A stretch of DNA of 64,000 nt from Streptomyces sp. MNU76 (GTDB taxonomy: Bacteria > Actinomycetota > Actinomycetes > Streptomycetales > Streptomycetaceae), in contig NZ_JAJKLK010000006.1 in assembly GCF_020982545.1 (NCBI RefSeq), positions 248,001 to 312,000 on the forward strand, written 5' to 3'. How positions within the stretch are numbered: the stretch's first letter is position 1; every line of letters begins with the position of its first letter. The notes beneath the pieces were generated by a model that did no database searches, was not told the origin of the DNA, and saw nothing but the letters and a program-made list of their open reading frames with translations. The position numbers were made by a program, and so were the translations under genes. This document shows positions 15,289 to 22,967 of the stretch, one piece after another.

Positions 15289-15916
15289 TCTTTCCCCAGA
15301 TCTCATGGCGTGCAAGGGTCTTATTTCCCGCAATAATGCGCTGCTTGTGGTCCTTGTCGTACCGAGTTGATGCGCCGAGCGTGACGCCGAACGCGCTCAC
15401 CGCTCCGGAAATTTTGGAGCTGCGGTTCGTGCTGATGGAGAATCCTGAACCCCTCGGCACCCAGGTTCGGTGACTCCTGGGCGACTTATGGAAGTTGATC
15501 CCACCATCCTTGTGCGCGACATTCTTTCCGAACTTTCCCACCGGACCATTGGTCGGAATCTTGTAACGCCCGGCAATGATCTTGTACTGGGTCCAGACTC
15601 GGCCGTCGCAGCGGAAGTTCTGCTTGTGCTTCTTGTACTCGATCGGCACTCGCCACTGCTTGGCGAAGTACGGCCCCCGGTTGTAGTAGCCGGTGCTGGA
15701 ACTTGCTGCGGATGCGAGTGTCACCGTTCCCTGTATGGTCCATTTTCCGCCGGCCTTGACGGCCACTTCGACGTTCGACGAAAGCTTATTCTCGTACTCG
15801 AAGGTCGCCTTTGCGTCCCAGTAGGCGTGCGCCTCGCCGACGGTGGTGTAGTGGATCCTCCTATCCACGACCCTATCTCGCGTCATGCCGCACACGCCTA
15901 TGTCCATTGGTCGCAC
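15245..15916 (-). pseudogene. 5'-truncated secreted protein of the HYTTVGEAH type
   Basis: The frame encodes DRRIHYTTVGEAHAYWDAKA, AGGKWTIQGTVTLASAASSS, then FGVTLGASTRYDKDH and HEIWGKNGPVDAKPGVFYSN. From memory, Streptomyces homologues carry a signal peptide and roughly 150 further residues before the IHYTTVGEAH segment. Here the family-like sequence starts abruptly around 15885, and the GTG or ATG candidates have no ribosome site or signal peptide. The stop overlaps the start of the coupled lipoprotein gene. Probably truncated by the same event that shortened the gene at 15907. Confidence 0.6.
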
Positions 15917-16239
15917 GTCTGGCGCTGACGGCCTCCCTGACCGCCCTCACCGCGACGAACGCGTTCGCGATCAATGAGGTCAGCTGTGGCCGGAGCGACT
16001 TCGTGCAGGTCACCTACCACCAGCCCGGTCGCTCCGACACCAACGTCTGCTTCGCCAACGCCGGAACGGCTCCCCTGCCCGGCAACTCGTGGATCACCCG
16101 CATCTCGACCGGCAACAACCGCGTCCAGTGGTACGGCGACGGTAGGTGGCAGCCCGACACACCGATCGCGAAGAACACCGTCTACACCTTCCCGAGCCAC
16201 CCGGGCGGCGTGCGGATGGACAAGTTCAGGATCCTCTGA
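15907..16239 (+). CDS. Secreted beta/gamma-crystallin-like protein, 5' end damaged
   Basis: 110 residues if the TTG at 15907 is used. A signal-like segment (VARLALTASLTALTATNAFA) is followed by a crystallin-type motif region: NEVSCGRSDFVQVTYHQPGR, then NVCFANAGTAPLPGNSWITR, ISTGNNRVQWYGDG and a closing MDKFRIL. This matches small Streptomyces beta/gamma-crystallin (killer-toxin-like) secreted proteins. No ribosome site precedes the TTG, and the first residues of the signal peptide appear to be missing at a junction near 15900, so expression is doubtful. Confidence 0.6.
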   Translation: MVARLALTASLTALTATNAFAINEVSCGRSDFVQVTYHQPGRSDTNVCFANAGTAPLPGNSWITRISTGNNRVQWYGDGRWQPDTPIAKNTVYTFPSHPGGVRMDKFRIL

Positions 16240-16346
16240 ACCACCGGCACCGACGGGACGGCGACCCTGCCCGTACTGCCGGTCGCCGTCCCGCTCGTCC
16301 CGCGGCCCTCGCCCCCGGCCCATGCGCCTCACTACGATCAGCGGCC

Positions 16347-17240
16347 ATGGACTGGCTGGAGCGCGTGGCGAAGCTGAGGCAATGGACCAGGAACGGGACG
16401 CGCGCTCCGCACAAGCCGCTGCTGCTTCTGCACGCCCTCGGCCGGTTCCAGCAGGACCCCGACGGCGAACTGCGGTACAGCGCGGTCGAGGAGGACCTCC
16501 AGCGTCTGCTGACCGAGTACGGCCCGCCTCACAGGACGTCACCCGCCTACCCGTTCCACCACCTGGTCAGTGACGGCGTCTGGGAGGTCCGTACGGATCG
16601 CGGCCCCGGCAGTCCCGGCAGCGGGGTGCGGGACCTCCGGGAGACGGGCGCCACCGGCCGGCTCTCGGTGGAATTCGGCGCCGCGCTGCGCAGCGAGCCG
16701 GAACTGCTGCCGCGCGTCACGCGGTTGCTGCTGGACCGCCACTTCCCGCCCTCCGTCCACGGGGAGTTGTGCGAAGCCGTCGGCCTGGAACTGGATCCGG
16801 CGGAGGTCGTCCCCCTCTCGACCGTACGCAAGCAGCGGGACCGGCGCATGCGCGAACTGGTGCTGACGGCCTACGAGTACCGGTGCGCCTTCTGCGGCTA
16901 CGACGGCCGGCTCGGCCCGGTCCCGGTGGGGCTGGAGGCCGCCCATGTGCGCTGGTGGGCACTGGGCGGACCGGACGACGTCGACAACGGGCTGTGCCTG
17001 TGCTCACTCCACCACAAGCTCTTCGACAAGGGCGTCCTCGGGGTCGACGGCGACCATCGCGTCCTCGTCTCCCAGCACTTCGTCGGCCACAGCCCCGCAG
17101 CCCGGGATCAGGTCATCGCCCTGGCGGGCCGCGCGCTGGTCGGTCCGCAGCCGGGCGTCCGCCCCGTGGCGGCCGACCACCTCGACTGGCACATCAGCCA
17201 GGTCTTCCGCGGCACACCGCGCCCCGCCACGGCCGCCTGA
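16347..17240 (+). CDS. McrA-like HNH endonuclease with sulfur-binding-type domain
   Basis: 297 residues. The N-terminal half (KLRQWTRNGTRAPHKPLLLL, then YPFHHLVSDGVWEV) resembles the sulfur-binding domain of ScoMcrA/SprMcrA, type IV enzymes that cut phosphorothioated DNA. The C-terminal half is an HNH nuclease: CAFCGYDGRLGPVPVGLEAA, HVRWW, then DNGLCLCSLHHKLFDKGVLG. Its size fits the short SprMcrA-like group. It would restrict DNA modified by Dnd systems; no dnd genes occur in this window. ATG 16347 is internal to a longer open frame whose upstream part is not family-like. Confidence 0.8.
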   Translation: MDWLERVAKLRQWTRNGTRAPHKPLLLLHALGRFQQDPDGELRYSAVEEDLQRLLTEYGPPHRTSPAYPFHHLVSDGVWEVRTDRGPGSPGSGVRDLRETGATGRLSVEFGAALRSEPELLPRVTRLLLDRHFPPSVHGELCEAVGLELDPAEVVPLSTVRKQRDRRMRELVLTAYEYRCAFCGYDGRLGPVPVGLEAAHVRWWALGGPDDVDNGLCLCSLHHKLFDKGVLGVDGDHRVLVSQHFVGHSPAARDQVIALAGRALVGPQPGVRPVAADHLDWHISQVFRGTPRPATAA

Positions 17241-17354
17241 GGGCAGTCCTCCGCCAGCGCCGTGGCCGCCTCACGGCACGTCACGGTTTGTGGTCTTCTC
17301 GTTCAGGTGATCTTCGTCCGGTAGGGAACTTCCTGGCACCTACTATCCCTTCTC

Positions 17355-18584
17355 GTGACAGATAGGAAGATCCGGCGAGCAGCCGATGTGGTCGTTCTCG
17401 GTGCCGGTCCGGCCGGGCTCGTGCTCGGCAATCTCCTCCAGGACAGCGGGATCGACTGCGTCCTCCTGGAGCGTGCCGAGCGCGCGCACGTCCAGACGCG
17501 GGCGCGGGCCGGGTTCCTGGCCGCCCACACCGTGCGGATCCTGGAGCGGCACGGGCTGGCCGAGGGGCTGCGCCGGGACGGACAGGCCCACAGCACCTGC
17601 GAGTTCCGCACGGCGGACGGCCGGTTCCGGCTGGACTACAGCGGCCTCGGGCGCGGTGAGCGGCACACCGTCTATCCCCAACAGCGGCTGGTCACCGACC
17701 TGTTGACGCGGTTCCTGGCCGCCGGCGGACAGGTCGAGTTCACCACCGAGGCCATGGACGTCCTCGACGCCGACACGGACCGGCCCTCGGTGACCGTGCG
17801 CGACGCGGACGGGCGGCCCTGCCGCTGGCGGGCGCGGTACGTGGCCGGGTGCGACGGACGGCACGGCGTGGCCCGCCGGTCGCTGCCGACCGGCTTCGTA
17901 CACCGTCACCACCTGGACCACGGCGTGACCTGGCTCGGACTGCTCGCCGAGGCGCCGCCCAGCCTGGACGCCGTCGGATACGCGGTGCACGAGCGGGGAT
18001 TCGCCGGGCACATGGCGCGGACCCGGGAGATCACCCGCTACTACCTGCAGTGCGAGCGCGGGACCCCGGCCGACGCCTGGTCCGAGGAGCGCCTCTGGGA
18101 CGAGCTGGAGCTGCGGATGCGGGCGACGGAGTACGGCCCGCTGCACCGTGGCCCCGTGGTGCAGCGCGCCGTCGTCGACCTGGAGTCCGATGTGCTCGAA
18201 CCGCTGCGCCACGGTTCCCTGTTCCTGGTGGGCGACGCCGCCGGTCTCATCAGCCCGTCCGCCGCGAAGGGCGCCAACCTCGCCGTCCTGGAGGCGGAGT
18301 TCCTCGCCCGCGCCCTGATCGACGCGCTCCGGCACGGCGACACCGAGGGACTCGACACCTACTCCGCGCGCTGCCTGCCGTACATCTGGCGCGCTCAGGA
18401 GTTCTCGCACTGGATGATCGGACTGCTGCACGGCCCACCCGGCAAGGACGGCCACGGCAACGACGGCCACGGCGCGGACGGCACGCTCTCGTTCCACAAC
18501 TCCCTGCGGCGCGCCCGCCTCGCGTCGCTGCGCAGCTCGCGCACCCGGCAGGACTGGTTCGCCGAGCACTACGTCGGCGTATGA
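17355..18584 (+). CDS. PobA-like FAD-dependent aromatic hydroxylase
   Basis: 409 residues. It has the FAD fold (VVVLGAGPAGLVLGNLLQDS), the NADPH/FAD motif (YVAGCDGRHGVARR) and LFLVGDAAGLISPSAAKGAN, colinear with 4-hydroxybenzoate 3-monooxygenase (TWLGLLAEAPP, WSEERLWDEL and WRAQEFSHWMIGLLH all align). PobA reads GDAAHIVPPTGAKG where this enzyme has GDAAGLISPSAAKG, and the Tyr residues that bind 4-hydroxybenzoate seem replaced, so the substrate may differ. It starts at GTG 17355 and is followed 65 bp later by a methyltransferase gene. Confidence 0.82.
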   Translation: MTDRKIRRAADVVVLGAGPAGLVLGNLLQDSGIDCVLLERAERAHVQTRARAGFLAAHTVRILERHGLAEGLRRDGQAHSTCEFRTADGRFRLDYSGLGRGERHTVYPQQRLVTDLLTRFLAAGGQVEFTTEAMDVLDADTDRPSVTVRDADGRPCRWRARYVAGCDGRHGVARRSLPTGFVHRHHLDHGVTWLGLLAEAPPSLDAVGYAVHERGFAGHMARTREITRYYLQCERGTPADAWSEERLWDELELRMRATEYGPLHRGPVVQRAVVDLESDVLEPLRHGSLFLVGDAAGLISPSAAKGANLAVLEAEFLARALIDALRHGDTEGLDTYSARCLPYIWRAQEFSHWMIGLLHGPPGKDGHGNDGHGADGTLSFHNSLRRARLASLRSSRTRQDWFAEHYVGV

Positions 18585-18649
18585 GCCCTCTCCTTTCTTC
18601 TTCCCCCTCCGCACACCCGAGTTCCGCACCCCGAATGAGGATTCCCGCA

Positions 18650-20395
18650 ATGATCACGACGTTGTCGGGCGACAGCGACACGTCCCGCCTGCGCGCGACG
18701 GTCGACTTCGTCAAGGAGCAGGACACCGCCGCACTGCTCCCGCTGCTGCTGCCCGGCCTCGACGGTCCCGAGCTACGGGCTCTCGCGGAGCGCTGCCGCT
18801 TCTCCCATGCCGCGCTGCTCGTCTTCCCCTCGGACGAGGCGGAGTTGCGCGCCATGCTCACCGACTGCGGCCTCGGCGCGGTCCCTCCGCCGAGGCCCAG
18901 TGTCGTCGTACGCGAGCGCCTCGCGCTGCGGCATCGGCGGCCCGTGGCCGAGCTGGACATCGGCATCGTGCGTCCCTCGGTGGTCGGCGTCGGCGGGGAG
19001 CACCGGACGGTCGAGGTGTTCGCGCTGACCGTGCCGCCGGGATCCGGCCTGGAGACGCTGGCCGCGCACGAGCGGGAGCGGCAGCACGAGACCCACCTCG
19101 CCTTCGACATCACGGCGCCCGACCCGCTGGTGCTGCGCGGCCTGTGCGCGACCTTCGCGCGCTACGGGGCCACCCCGGACGGCGGCGGCTACAACCCGCA
19201 CGAGAACGGCACCGTCTTCTACTTCGACGCGCCCGCCGAGGCCAAGGCCGGGTACCGGCGCGTGGAGCTGTACGTCCCCGGCGACCACCGCGACGTGCTC
19301 GCCGACCACCTCGCCGGGCACCGCGCCCGACAGCCGGCCGAAACGCTCCTGCGCCTGCTGACCGGGGCGTGGACCACCCAGGCGCTGACCGTCTTCGCAC
19401 AGCTCGGGGTGGCCGACGCGATGGACGGCGAGCGGGGAACCGGCGTGACGGAGCTGGCGCGGGAGGTCGGCGCGCGGCCGGAGAACCTGGCGACGCTGCT
19501 GCGCTACCTGGTGATGCTGGGCGTGGTGGCGGAGGGCCGCGACGGCTTCCGGCTCACCGGGCCGGGCGGGCTGCTGCGGGCGGACGCCCCGGGGTCGATG
19601 CGGGCGCTGGCGCTGATGTACGGCGGCCCGTTCTACCGGTCCTTCGCCGAGCTCGGGCACACCGTGCGCACCGGAGAGGTCGCCTTCGAGCACCTCTTCG
19701 GCGAGAACCACTTCGACCACTTCGCCCGCGACCCCGAACTGGCGGAACTCTTCGACCGGTCCATGGCCGCCGGCTCAGCCATGTTCCACCCGCTGCCCGC
19801 GCATCCGGTGCTCACCGCCGCGGCCGAGGCCCCGGGCGGGGGCACGGTGGTCGATGTGGCGGGCGGCAACGGGGAGTTGCTGGGCCGTGTGCTCGCCGCG
19901 CACCCCCGTCTGAAGGGGGTCCTGCTGGAGCGTCCGCACGCCGTCGAGGCCGCCCGCCGCCGACTGGCGGAGGCGGGCCACGGCACGCGGTGCGCCTTCG
20001 TGGCCGGCGACTTCACGGACGTGCCCGCGGGCGGTGGCGTCTACGTCCTGTCGCGCGTCCTGCACGACTGGGACGACGAGCGCTGCCGCGAGATCCTGCG
20101 CCACTGCGCCCGCGCGATGCCCGACCACGCCGATCTCCTCGTCGTCGAACGCGTCCTGCCCTCCGACGGCTCGGCCTCACTGGCCACGGCCTGGGATCTG
20201 CACATGATGTGCAACGTCGGCGGGCGCGAACGGCGCGCCGACCACTACGGCCGGCTGTTCGCCGACGCGGGCCTCGCCCTGGTGGACCGGAGCCCGCTGC
20301 CCCTGGACGGGAACGTGCTCCACGCCAGGAAAACCGGGGCCGCCCGGTCCGCCCGAGCCACCTCGGCGGGACGTCCGGCCCGCATGCACGTCTGA
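18650..20395 (+). CDS. Two-domain O-methyltransferase-like protein
   Basis: 581 residues. Residues about 245-560 are a class I SAM-dependent O-methyltransferase of the winged-helix type: LLRLLTGAWTTQALTVFAQL dimer helices, VVDVAGGNGELLGRVLAAHP SAM loop, FVAGDFTD, VLSRVLHDWDDERCREILRH. Residues 1-240 form an extra domain (ELDIGIVRPSVVGVGGEHRT, FARYGATPDGGGYNPHENGT, VELYVPGDHRDVLADHLAG) that I cannot assign. ATG 18650 follows gagga at 8 nt. It is co-directional with the PobA-like gene and convergent with the RiPP-type operon. Its substrate is unknown. Confidence 0.78.
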   Translation: MITTLSGDSDTSRLRATVDFVKEQDTAALLPLLLPGLDGPELRALAERCRFSHAALLVFPSDEAELRAMLTDCGLGAVPPPRPSVVVRERLALRHRRPVAELDIGIVRPSVVGVGGEHRTVEVFALTVPPGSGLETLAAHERERQHETHLAFDITAPDPLVLRGLCATFARYGATPDGGGYNPHENGTVFYFDAPAEAKAGYRRVELYVPGDHRDVLADHLAGHRARQPAETLLRLLTGAWTTQALTVFAQLGVADAMDGERGTGVTELAREVGARPENLATLLRYLVMLGVVAEGRDGFRLTGPGGLLRADAPGSMRALALMYGGPFYRSFAELGHTVRTGEVAFEHLFGENHFDHFARDPELAELFDRSMAAGSAMFHPLPAHPVLTAAAEAPGGGTVVDVAGGNGELLGRVLAAHPRLKGVLLERPHAVEAARRRLAEAGHGTRCAFVAGDFTDVPAGGGVYVLSRVLHDWDDERCREILRHCARAMPDHADLLVVERVLPSDGSASLATAWDLHMMCNVGGRERRADHYGRLFADAGLALVDRSPLPLDGNVLHARKTGAARSARATSAGRPARMHV

Positions 20396-20422
20396 GGCCG
20401 CGCCCGCCGTGCGGCCGGAAGC

Positions 20423-20448
20423 CCGGCCCGCGTTGGACATCGGGCCGG
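20423..20448. terminator. Candidate bidirectional terminator
   Basis: ccggcccg (20423-20430) pairs with cgggccgg (20441-20448) across a 10-nt loop, centred between the convergent methyltransferase and JmjC genes. There is no U-run; it is assigned mainly on position. Confidence 0.45.
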
Positions 20449-20466
20449 CGGGCCGTCCGGTCCGGC

Positions 20467-21777
20467 TCAGGGCTCCCGGCGGAGTGCTCGGAAGCTCTCC
20501 AGGGTCTCCAACAGGGCGCGGACGTCGTCACGTGGTGTGCCGGGCGGGACGCGGGACAGGACGTCGGCCACCCGCACCGGGTCCGGGCCGGCCAGCGCCC
20601 GGGTCACCGCCGTCAGGGCGCCGGGGCCGAGGGGGGTGTGGGCCCGGAGGCCGTTCGCCGTGCAGAGCGTCCCGTCGTCGCCGTCCGGGGCCCACAGGAC
20701 GTGCGCGCCGGGCACGGTCCGCAGGCGGTCTTCGTCGGCGAGGGGAAGCGGCGCGGCGGCGGCCGGTGCGGGCGCGAAGCCCCCGGACGTCCAGTGGCGC
20801 AGGGAGACGGTGGTGACGCGGGGGCCCGTCCGCTCGGGCCGGGCGAAGGCGGCGAGCGCCCGCACCGCACCGCCGAGCGCCTCGGGGAGCACGGGAGACA
20901 GCAGGCCGTCCGGGCCGGGGCCCGGTGCGCCGACCTCGGCCGCGGGGACGCGGAGCAGGGTGTCCAGGCTGCCGCGGCCGGTTTGCCGGGTCGGGTCGAG
21001 GTCGGCGATCAGGGCCTCCACCTCGTAGCCGGCGTGGTGCTCGTCCCGGGGCACACCGACGTTGACGCTGGTCGCGGGGGACGTCGTGGCGCTCTCGCCG
21101 ACGTGGTAGTAGTCGGCGGGCCAGTACAGCAGGTCGCCGGGTCCCACGTCGGCGGAGAAGGACCCGGGCAGGTGCCCGGTGTAGTCGACCTTGGTGGAGA
21201 CGGCCTCGTCCCACGGCCTGCGCGGCCAGAACCGCATGCGCTTGCGGCCGCGGAGTCCGAACATGAAGGTGGCGAAGCGGTCCTTGTGGACGCCGACGGG
21301 GCTGTGCTCGTAGGTGCCGTGGAACAGGGTCGTGATGGCGCCGGTCACGGGCAGGCCGACCGCTTCCCACAGCCCGGCGTAGAAGGCGCGCTCACGCGAC
21401 CACACGGCGGCGTCGAACGCGTGGAAGCCGTTGAGGACGAGCGCGTACCGCAGGCCGCCGAGGCGGGCGGCCAGCCGGCTGTCGTAGCCGTCGAAGCCGC
21501 CGTCCTCGGCGGTCGGCAGCAGGCCGTCGGCCGTGTCGCGCTGGACCCGCTCGACCGTCAACTGCGCGTGCGACGGCACCCGTTCCTCCGGTCCCGCTCC
21601 CGCGCACGGGCCGGCGTGCACGGCCGCCCGGAACACCTCCGACACCTCGAAGGGGGCGGGCGACAGACCACGGAACAGCACGGGCGCCCGGTCCCAGTAC
21701 CTCTCCGCGAAGGTGGTCCAGTCGAACTCCGTCTCCACCGCCACCGCCACTGCCACCGCCGCCGCCGAGGTGCTCAC
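20467..21777 (-). CDS. JmjC/cupin-type Fe(II)/2-oxoglutarate oxygenase, RiPP-operon protein
   Basis: 436 residues from a GTG that overlaps the upstream stop (GTGA), indicating coupled translation. The JmjC-like core has VGVHKDRFATFMFGLRGRKR, giving H164 and D166 of the metal triad, and LLYWPADYYHVGES with the distal His 225. A C-terminal segment (about 345-436: LADEDRLRTVPGAHVLWAPD and a helical end) looks like a small winged helix. Hydroxylation of a peptide side chain is the natural prediction given the precursor peptide in the same operon; residue and timing are unknown. Confidence 0.75.
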   Translation of the reverse strand: MSTSAAAVAVAVAVETEFDWTTFAERYWDRAPVLFRGLSPAPFEVSEVFRAAVHAGPCAGAGPEERVPSHAQLTVERVQRDTADGLLPTAEDGGFDGYDSRLAARLGGLRYALVLNGFHAFDAAVWSRERAFYAGLWEAVGLPVTGAITTLFHGTYEHSPVGVHKDRFATFMFGLRGRKRMRFWPRRPWDEAVSTKVDYTGHLPGSFSADVGPGDLLYWPADYYHVGESATTSPATSVNVGVPRDEHHAGYEVEALIADLDPTRQTGRGSLDTLLRVPAAEVGAPGPGPDGLLSPVLPEALGGAVRALAAFARPERTGPRVTTVSLRHWTSGGFAPAPAAAAPLPLADEDRLRTVPGAHVLWAPDGDDGTLCTANGLRAHTPLGPGALTAVTRALAGPDPVRVADVLSRVPPGTPRDDVRALLETLESFRALRREP

Positions 21778-22967
21778 GTGCCGCTCTCCCGTCCGTCCAC
21801 GTCCACGTCCACGTCCGTGTCCACGTCCATGTCCACGCCGCGCAGCGTGTACAGCTTCTCCAGCAGGGCCACGACGGCCTCGTCGTGGCCGGGGCCCGCC
21901 ACGGCGCACAGGTCGCGGACCGTGGGGGTGTCGCCCTGCCGCAGGCGGTCCAGGACGCGTTCGCCGAGGGTGCCGCGGAGCGAGAAGGCGTGGCCGTCGA
22001 CCGCCCACAGCCATGTCTGCCCGTCGTCCAGGGGCATCCGGACGACGGCGGACGCCGGCCGCAGGCGGTCGTCCGGGGAGAGGCGTACGGGCGGCCGCGC
22101 CTCCGGGGCGGGTTCCAGACCGGCGGCGCTGGCCCTGCGCGCCCACACGGCGCCCAGCAGCCGGCCGAGCCGTGGCGTCGCCGTCACCTCGCGCACCAGC
22201 TCCGCCGTACTCGCCAGTTCGGGCACGTCGGGCGGGGTCGGGCCGTCGGGCGGGTACGGCAGATAGGGGACGCGCTCCTGGCCGCGCCGCGCGTGCACCA
22301 GGCCGGCCACGACGCCCGTGACCTCCGCGGTCGCCAGTCGGGGGTCGCGGGGCACCAGGAGCCGCAGGGCCATGGTGCGGGGACCGAAGGTCAGGGTGTG
22401 CGGCCGGCCGGCCGGCCAGTGGAGCAGATCGCCCGCTTCGGCGTCGAGGGCGGACCCGGAGTCGCGGGGCGTGGCCGTCAGGCTGCCGCGCAGCACCCAG
22501 ACCAGGGCGGAGTGCGGGGAGCCGTGGCGCTCCGCGATGCCCTCGCCGAGGACGAGTTCGGCCACGACGGGCAGGACGGGAAAGCCGACCCGCTCCCACA
22601 GGGGCGTGACCAGGGAGCGCACCCCCGCCCACAACGGCGGGTCGAGCATGAGTCCCTGCTCCACCACGAGCAGCCGGCCGCGTCCCGCCATCCGCTGGTC
22701 GAGGCGCTCGGCGTACCGCTCGGCGGTCGTGTCCCCCGGCCCGGGCAGCAGGTCACCCGGGGCTCGGATCCGGCCGTCCTCGACGTGGAAGCGGACATCG
22801 GGCAGGGCCTGGAAACGGGTCCCGGCCCGGAAGGGTCGCGCGGCCTCGACCATCGTCGTGTAGGCGCGGTCGGCGTCGACGGTGAGCGGGCCGCCCGGCG
22901 CGGGCACCACCACCGGTGTGCGCTCCCAGTGGCGGGCGGCGAAGAGGTCCCACGCGGTCCCGGTCAC
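21774..22967 (-). CDS. JmjC/cupin-like protein lacking the metal-ligand Asp
   Basis: 397 residues, start GTG overlapping the stop of the LanM-like gene. It shares architecture with its downstream paralogue: a cupin core followed by a C-terminal winged-helix-like part (PVRLSPDDRLRPASAVVRMP, then VLDRLRQGDTPTVRDLCAVA). The core aligns as RHGSPHSALVWVLRG against VHKDRFATFMFGLRG, so the HxD motif reads HGS (148-150), while the distal His (190, AGRPH) is kept. It may be a catalytically dead partner of the other JmjC protein or use an altered iron site. The C terminus has Asp/Val dipeptide repeats (DMDVDTDVDVDVDG). Confidence 0.72.
   Translation of the reverse strand: MTGTAWDLFAARHWERTPVVVPAPGGPLTVDADRAYTTMVEAARPFRAGTRFQALPDVRFHVEDGRIRAPGDLLPGPGDTTAERYAERLDQRMAGRGRLLVVEQGLMLDPPLWAGVRSLVTPLWERVGFPVLPVVAELVLGEGIAERHGSPHSALVWVLRGSLTATPRDSGSALDAEAGDLLHWPAGRPHTLTFGPRTMALRLLVPRDPRLATAEVTGVVAGLVHARRGQERVPYLPYPPDGPTPPDVPELASTAELVREVTATPRLGRLLGAVWARRASAAGLEPAPEARPPVRLSPDDRLRPASAVVRMPLDDGQTWLWAVDGHAFSLRGTLGERVLDRLRQGDTPTVRDLCAVAGPGHDEAVVALLEKLYTLRGVDMDVDTDVDVDVDGRESGT

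Noticed and set aside
19144..22266. Plus-strand frame of about 1040 codons across the methyltransferase and JmjC genes
   Set aside because: Arg/Gly/Pro-rich, with no domain or ribosome site, and it overlaps clear genes on both strands.
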